Program-made: the position numbers and the translations under genes
From: Bugula neritina
Taxonomy: Eukaryota > Bryozoa > Gymnolaemata > Cheilostomatida > Bugulidae
Length of the DNA stretch: 64,000 nucleotides
Assembly (NCBI GenBank): GCA_964035545.1
Contig: OZ037765.1
Location: forward strand, 7,824,698 to 7,888,697
Direction: 5' to 3'
In this document: piece after piece, positions 58,201 through 64,000 of the stretch
Layout: the number at the start of each line of letters is the position of its first letter
Numbering within the stretch: position 1 is the first letter of the stretch
The notes under the pieces: model-generated
What the model was told of the DNA's origin: nothing
The model's database searches: none
Seen by the model: the letters and a program-made list of their open reading frames with translations, nothing else

Positions 58201-61200
58201 TTCCTGCATAGCAGACTCTGAAAATATAAAACACAGGGTAAGCAAAACTTGTATACTAATATTTTTTAAAAAAAGTATATAAAATATCAACTGGAATAAC
58301 CATATAGATAGCCAAGGCTTTGATCAGCTGTCAGCTTGTAGCCTGATATAAGCATATAAAAGGCTAACAAGCTGTAAATACATGAACTAGATTGCAACAG
58401 GAGATGGGAGCTAGTGGTCTAACTTGAACACAGCTAGTGTAGCAGTACTCGCATCTATGCATATACCCATTGAAAATAACTTGTGCAAAAGACTAGCAAA
58501 ATCGACGATCTGAACCCAGTCGAAAAAAAGAGATTTTGAAAGTAACATGTGAAAAAAACACAAAAAGTTTACTTATTAGCTTTTTTGAATGTTGAAAGTT
58601 GTGAATGCTTTCAAATTTTAACACTTCCAACAACTCAAAATTGAAAAGCTTTTAATGAGAAATTTTTTACATTTCAACAATTAAAATGATTAGCTACTAA
58701 GTGCCATGACTTTGTTGAGTACAACCCCAAACTTCAACCTTGACAGGCAATAAATGAAAAAGTGCCAGAATATGTGTCTTTAGTATCATTTGAGCAACTT
58801 AAACACACTGAAAACAGGATTCTACCAATGAGCCTTTATATGTTATAATTGATGATATAATTAACAGTCAAAGCAGTGCTCCATCAAGTATCATGGCACC
58901 CTCAACAGACTTGCTATCTTCCCCCCATCATAAAACCATGTGTGCAAAACCATTTAATTTCTTGCAATTACACAAAGCATTTATTGGTAAGTCCTTCACC
59001 ATATATTTAATTACTTAGACGTGAAAAAAATGAAATTTTGGACAACTAGAAATTAATTACACTGCTGAGAAAGCATACAATGTAAGATTGATAATAATTG
59101 CATTGAAACTTTTCTATTTTTAATATAAATAGAATTGAAAATTTTATAGCTCCATCCGATATTAACCCAGCAGTAAAAACAAGGAACATTCAAATTTCTA
59201 TGAACACCTACCAGCCCAAAGGGATACATTTTTCAAAGTTGATTCTTCTTGAGACCTTCCCTCCACACCAGAACCTGAAGCAATCCGATCACTAGATTGT
59301 ATTTTGCTTTGTGAACACATTGACTCCTCTGAGCTGTGAGCTTCAGAATTAGATGAAATTATCCCACGAGGTGATAAATCCAAAGCTTTGTTTGAATGGG
59401 GTAGATTTGTGGTATCAACATTATCTAGTAGTTTCACAGTCTTTACAGAAGTGAGAGTGGCAAAGGGTGTAGCCGTAGTCACTAAGCTGCTTTGTTCAGA
59501 TTTCACATGTTTTTGGGTGTCTGGTAGCTTTACGATAGAACTTGCGTCATTCAAGCTAACACCAGGGCCTACAACATGTTGCAAATTTTAAGTTGTAAGA
59601 AAATCTTGCTAGCATTAGTCAACAAATTTTGAATAGATTAAAACAGTTTAAAATAATGAATATTCACTTGAATTATTTTTGGGTAATAGCCCATCAAGGC
59701 GAGAAAGGCCTTCTTTAACATGCCATAATTATCAATGAATTGTAAAAATCTTGAAGCATCATATTTTTCAACAGCAACTACTTCAGGCAATGCAGTAAAT
59801 TGGTAGCTTGATAGTGCTATAACTTCACACATACCGCACTACAGTATGTGTGAAAAATAAAAAGAATGGGGGCTAGTAAAAAGTGTTTGTTAACTTTCTG
59901 TATGTCTCATATATCATTATACAAGTTGCACCTTCACAAAGGAGCATGGACAAGCATGGAAAACTTCACAAATCACGGTAAGAGTTATTACACTAAATTC
60001 AATTCACTAGGGAAATCTGATCACCCAGCCTCTTCCAAATATTAAACAAAATAATGCTGGACAAGAGTACTATCAAAGAATCAGTGATCAAAATCATCAA
60101 TAAAACTTAATAACAATAGCAGTCATTATTTGATATCTAATTGCCAATATGTCGCACCAAAACATATTTGAATAGCTTTTTATTAGGTATGCTAAATAAT
60201 ATTATCTTTTCGTATCTATCAGGTTCGAAATTCCCTTTTCACTACTGTAAATCTACCCCAGTAAAAATTAGAAATTGTTTGAGAGATATAAATAAATATA
60301 AATCCTGTAAAGTTTTACAAAGCTTTTGCCTTAAGATAATAGCCATTTCACACACCTCTGTCTTTCAAAAAATCAAACTAAAGAGTCACTGCTACAATTT
60401 AAATTTGAGTATGAAAAGAGGGTAAAAAAGCCTAGCAATGTATGTTGGCTTTGAATTTCATGACAACCAAATGACTTGAAAAATTGACCAAACTGAAGAG
60501 GTAGGTGGAGCTGGTGTATTAATGATGATAAGCTGCCTTCAATACAAGTTTTTGGAGATATATTTTTAGGAGATATATAACTGAATACATACTTTGAATA
60601 ATATTACAACTGCCAAACAATATGTTTGAATATTGAACAACAAAACTCTGTTCGGCAAGAAGAATGAATAGAATCAAAAATTACCTGAACTGCCATATAT
60701 TCCAGCTTCTGTTGCAAGTTTAAGGGATGAACTTTGAACAGTCTTAGTATTAGAGGCATTACGCGATTGTGAAGCACTCACTGAAGATTTTGAACTTCGA
60801 AGTGATGACTCGTCTATTTTGAATAAAGTAGCCAGTAAACTATGAACAGTTTCTTGATCGGATATATCTGCTATTGTCGATGATTTTGGAAGTGTGGAGT
60901 ACTTAGTGTCTTTCAGTGCAGGGTGCAGTGAGCCCAGATCATGTACAGATGCAGAAGACACTGGGACACTGATAGATGATGCACTAGTAGTAACAGTTAT
61001 TGGTATCGACAATGAGGCAGTTACTGGCACTGTACTAGAGTCCAAAATATCCGGTGATGATTTGGCTTTTGTACTGCGAGATTTACTGCCAGTTGATTTG
61101 CCAGATGGCGTATTTCGTTGACGTTTCAGAGACTTGGGTCTGGGTATTATCAAGGGTGGAACCAATTTAGGAACTGAGCCAGCAGCATCCTACAAACATA

Positions 61201-62330
61201 GGCAATGTAACTGTCTTAACTCTATGAACATTTTGTCCTTCAGTGAAACATTCTGCTTTAAGTAAGAACAGTATAATCATGCATTCCTAATCATATCTTT
61301 TCTTTGCAAAAATATTTTATCCGTTATTTCAGCCACAATAAAAAAAGGAAAAACAGCTCCTTACTTTTTCAAAATTATCTGAAGGATTATTGGAACCATT
61401 GGTAGTGGAACTATTCAAGAGATTATTGATTGTTGAAGTACTAGTAGATGGTAGGTCGGAGTGTTTACTGGGGTGTAGATGGGAAGAGCTTTGGGTACAG
61501 GTAGACTCAACCTTAGCAGACTTGCTGAATGTCAGTGAGATGACTCTATCACCTAAAATAAAAAGTAAAATCAGAGAAAAGTGGCATAACAAGTCACAAC
61601 AGATGATAGAAATGTTCATAAACATGCAGTGCAATACTATACCTTCCATCTGCAAAGATATGATGCCCAAGTTTCGTAGAGCTGCTCCGTCATTCTGATT
61701 AGCTAAAAGCTTCAGCCTTTCTGCAGCTTCTTTAGGAATGTTCACTGTAACTTTAACACTATTCCAGGGTTCTACCTTTTTTATTACTAAATTATCTTGA
61801 CCTAAAAAAACAATATATTTCAAAAAGAGCATCATAAACATCAATATTAAATGACTGCTATAAGCACACCTAATTTAAGAGGTCAACAGAAATAAGTTAG
61901 AATTCAACTTCCTAAAAACTTACCTGATTTGAGTAAAGCCTGTAGTTTTTGGTTCAGCAACTCTAATTGCTGAGGAAGATTTGGATCATCATAATCTCCT
62001 TTACAAGTAAAAATGGCTTCCACATAGTCTGGCGGCTGACCAGTGTCAGGTTTTGGAGCCATAGTTACCCAATCATCTGCAAGATTTTATAGCCTATGAC
62101 ATAGTCTATATTTTCGTACAAAACATTAATACATGAACCATAAAAAATAACTTGAGAAGCACATTTTGTCATAAAAATGTAGTCATCACCAACATAATTA
62201 ATAACATGGACATCATGCAAACTACTAGCATCTGAGCTTTGCGCTTTTTTCCACTTATCTTGTAATCTATGTAACCTAAACACACCTGGAAAACTTTACG
62301 AAATGGGCCTTTACACTTACTCTGATCCAT
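55286..62330 (-). CDS. NCOA6: Nuclear receptor coactivator 6 (NCOA6)
   Basis: Ten exons in phase: 62330-62321 (only ten coding bases), 62076-61924, 61801-61643, 61552-61365, 61189-60685, 59568-59212, 58217-57501, 57292-55880, 55730-55494 and 55338-55286, giving 1263 residues (human about 2060). The conserved N-terminal NCOA6 domain (about 20-110) contains KKVEPWNSVKVTVNIPKEAA, RLKLLANQND and LRNLGIISLQMEG, a near match to the vertebrate domain. The rest is a long Ser/Thr-rich disordered region with basic patches (PRPKSLKRQRNT, SGRVRTIKSPDPDY, RERKRSKR at the very end). One LXXLL motif (LQALL, 48-52) lies in the folded domain, so it is probably structural; an INNLL sits in exon 4. In vertebrates the protein belongs to the MLL3/MLL4 H3K4 methyltransferase complex and bridges to nuclear receptors. 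Using the exon-9 donor is supported by phase; reading on instead stops at 55489. Confidence 0.9.
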
Positions 62331-64000
62331 AAAGAATTATGAACTATAAAATTGAAGGAATTAATTTTAAAGTTTTCTCTAAGTGCAAAATGTTTATTAC
62401 ATTATTTTGACTTGCAAAAAACCTCAAGAGCCCAAGCCAACATGATTTCAATTGAACTCTGCTTTTGGTAAACTTTGTTTGTCTTCTGGCATTGAGGTAC
62501 TTTACAAAACACTACATTATTCAGAGTAAGTGAGGCTCAAGCTTTGAAAAAGTCTAAGATTGCTGTAAAGCAATTAACCAATGAGTATTTTACATAGTAG
62601 TATAGTATTATACTTTGTACATTTTTAGATGCCAACATATTATAAATTTGAGCAAAATAAAAGGTTTTTATTACTGGCAAATGAAACTAAATTGAATGAT
62701 AAACTGTAGTCTAAAACTTGCAGCTGCTAAATACATTAGGACTTGTGTAAATATACAGTTTTAGTACCAGTAATATAATAAACTTACAAAACATCTTTAT
62801 TAGGCACAAAACAAAATTAATGTTATTTAATTGAGTGTCCAGTTTGACCTGTTGTAACTATGGTTAACTTTACAAATACTAAAATGCATTACTATAATAT
62901 AAAAAAATTATGAACAATAAGGGTTCGCAACTAATACACAAAACACTGCATTTGCTAGATTTTGGTTAGAGCACATCAAAATATACATTGGATTTGAAAG
63001 AAAGTTCAATGAAACAAATGATAAATGGACAAGTTTATACCCATTTAGAATGATGGCACAACAAATGTGCAATATACAGAGGAATGAGAATCAAATAACA
63101 AGACAGCTTAACTAGGACTTGAACATTCCTAGGCCAGAATCCTATTAAGTTAAAAAAGTTAAAATTGAATTGCTAATACAGAAAACATGCTCTAAATCAA
63201 TAACTCTAATAATTTAAAAATAAACCCAAATTAGAAATTCTAATTAAATCAATTCACATTAAAGATTTCTCAAAGTCAAATTCAAAAGTCTTTTCAGTAT
63301 TACAACAAACATCACATTTTTCACACCCTAAAGTATTAACATGAAACCAAGTTGCAGTAGGTTAGCTGTAATTGGCAATACTTACACCAAAATCGCCATG
63401 AATATGAGTATTGGCTAAGTCTAAGAATTTTATCTCTGACATCAATGTTTTTATTTCAAACAAATAGTGAAATAGTATCACCGAAACTATTGCATTTTTA
63501 CAGTATATTTAATCCGAATTGGCTCAAGCTGCGAACATCTAACAAAAGCACTTAATACTATAAAGTTTAACTTTGCCTTATAAAAAATTACAATTATCAT
63601 ACAGATTAACTAAGAATAAATGCGTAATATTACCTAGACAAGTAAACTTAGAAACTGACTGGCATAAAACTAAATCTAAAAATTGAAATAAGAGAATCTG
63701 AATGAGAATGCCACTCAAAATTTGAATTACTATTAGTATTAGCATTACTCTCCTACTAGCTACTAGTATTTGGAAACTAAACATTAGTACCTACAAGTAC
63801 AATCAATTTAACTTCAACTTGAAGCTACTTATTGAATAACTTATTGTTAACATGATATTTATTCTTAACAGTTTGAGTTTATTACTATACCTATAAATAC
63901 AAGTATAAAATCAAATATAAAATATGGTTCTAAGTTAAATCTTTAAGTTTAGACGTTTATAATTATTAATTATTATTAGAAATGATGACATTAATTATAT
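62331..64000. other. NCOA6 upstream region
   Basis: AT-rich DNA with no further coding exon. The NCOA6 5' UTR and promoter should lie here. A short ACT/AGT-type repeat patch occurs at about 63722-63770. The open frame at 63578-63784 overlaps that patch and is not credible. Confidence 0.5.

Noticed and set aside
60141-60425. 94-codon plus-strand frame in an NCOA6 intron
   Set aside because: No recognisable domain, lies antisense in an intron and has a chance-like composition.

Overview
The window is AT-rich nuclear DNA from an invertebrate animal. The genes have many small exons with GT-AG introns of a few hundred bases to about 1.7 kb. The gene set is metazoan: MEIOC, NCOA6, IRAK1BP1, MGST1, METTL18, PSMB2 and an SRR1-domain gene. 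Retroelement relics and simple-repeat arrays lie between and inside the genes. A marine lophotrochozoan is my best guess for the phylum, but nothing here proves it. All exon models below were joined by hand from splice signals and reading phase.

Layout, left to right. At 324-429 (-) lies one exon that looks like the N-terminus of TPX2, running off the left edge. At 5160-6460 (-) is a three-exon IRAK1BP1/SIMPL-family gene. A decayed LINE reverse transcriptase follows at about 6890-7870 (+), then a simple-repeat array. Two tandem microsomal glutathione transferase genes (MGST1-like, +) sit at 8749-9994 and 12773-15150 with the same four-exon structure; a tRNA-derived SINE lies inside the first. 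The region 15151-21820 is nearly gene-free. At 21821-23870 (-) is an unrecognised C2H2 zinc-finger gene. The region 23871-30029 is gene-free and holds a long repeat array and the second copy of a roughly 250-bp dispersed repeat. At 30030-39089 (-) is a 13-exon MEIOC orthologue. At 43166-43969 (-) is an SRRD-like gene. At 47040-51519 (+) is METTL18, whose first intron carries a 5'-truncated LINE. At 51809-54178 (-) is PSMB2, and at 55286-62330 (-) is a ten-exon NCOA6 orthologue.

The genes are unrelated housekeeping, signalling and germline functions; there is no operon or pathway cluster apart from the MGST tandem pair. METTL18 and PSMB2 converge with only about 290 bp between their stop codons.

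The most unusual structure is a set of at least nine arrays, together about 5 kb, built from a small alphabet of triplets and hexamers (ACT/AGT, ACTATA/AGTATA, TCATAC/TGATAG). They are not simple tandem repeats: both strands of each unit are mixed in one array, so they can fold into long imperfect hairpins. Two arrays directly follow what look like 3' ends of the same LINE family, and one abuts a 3' splice site of MEIOC.
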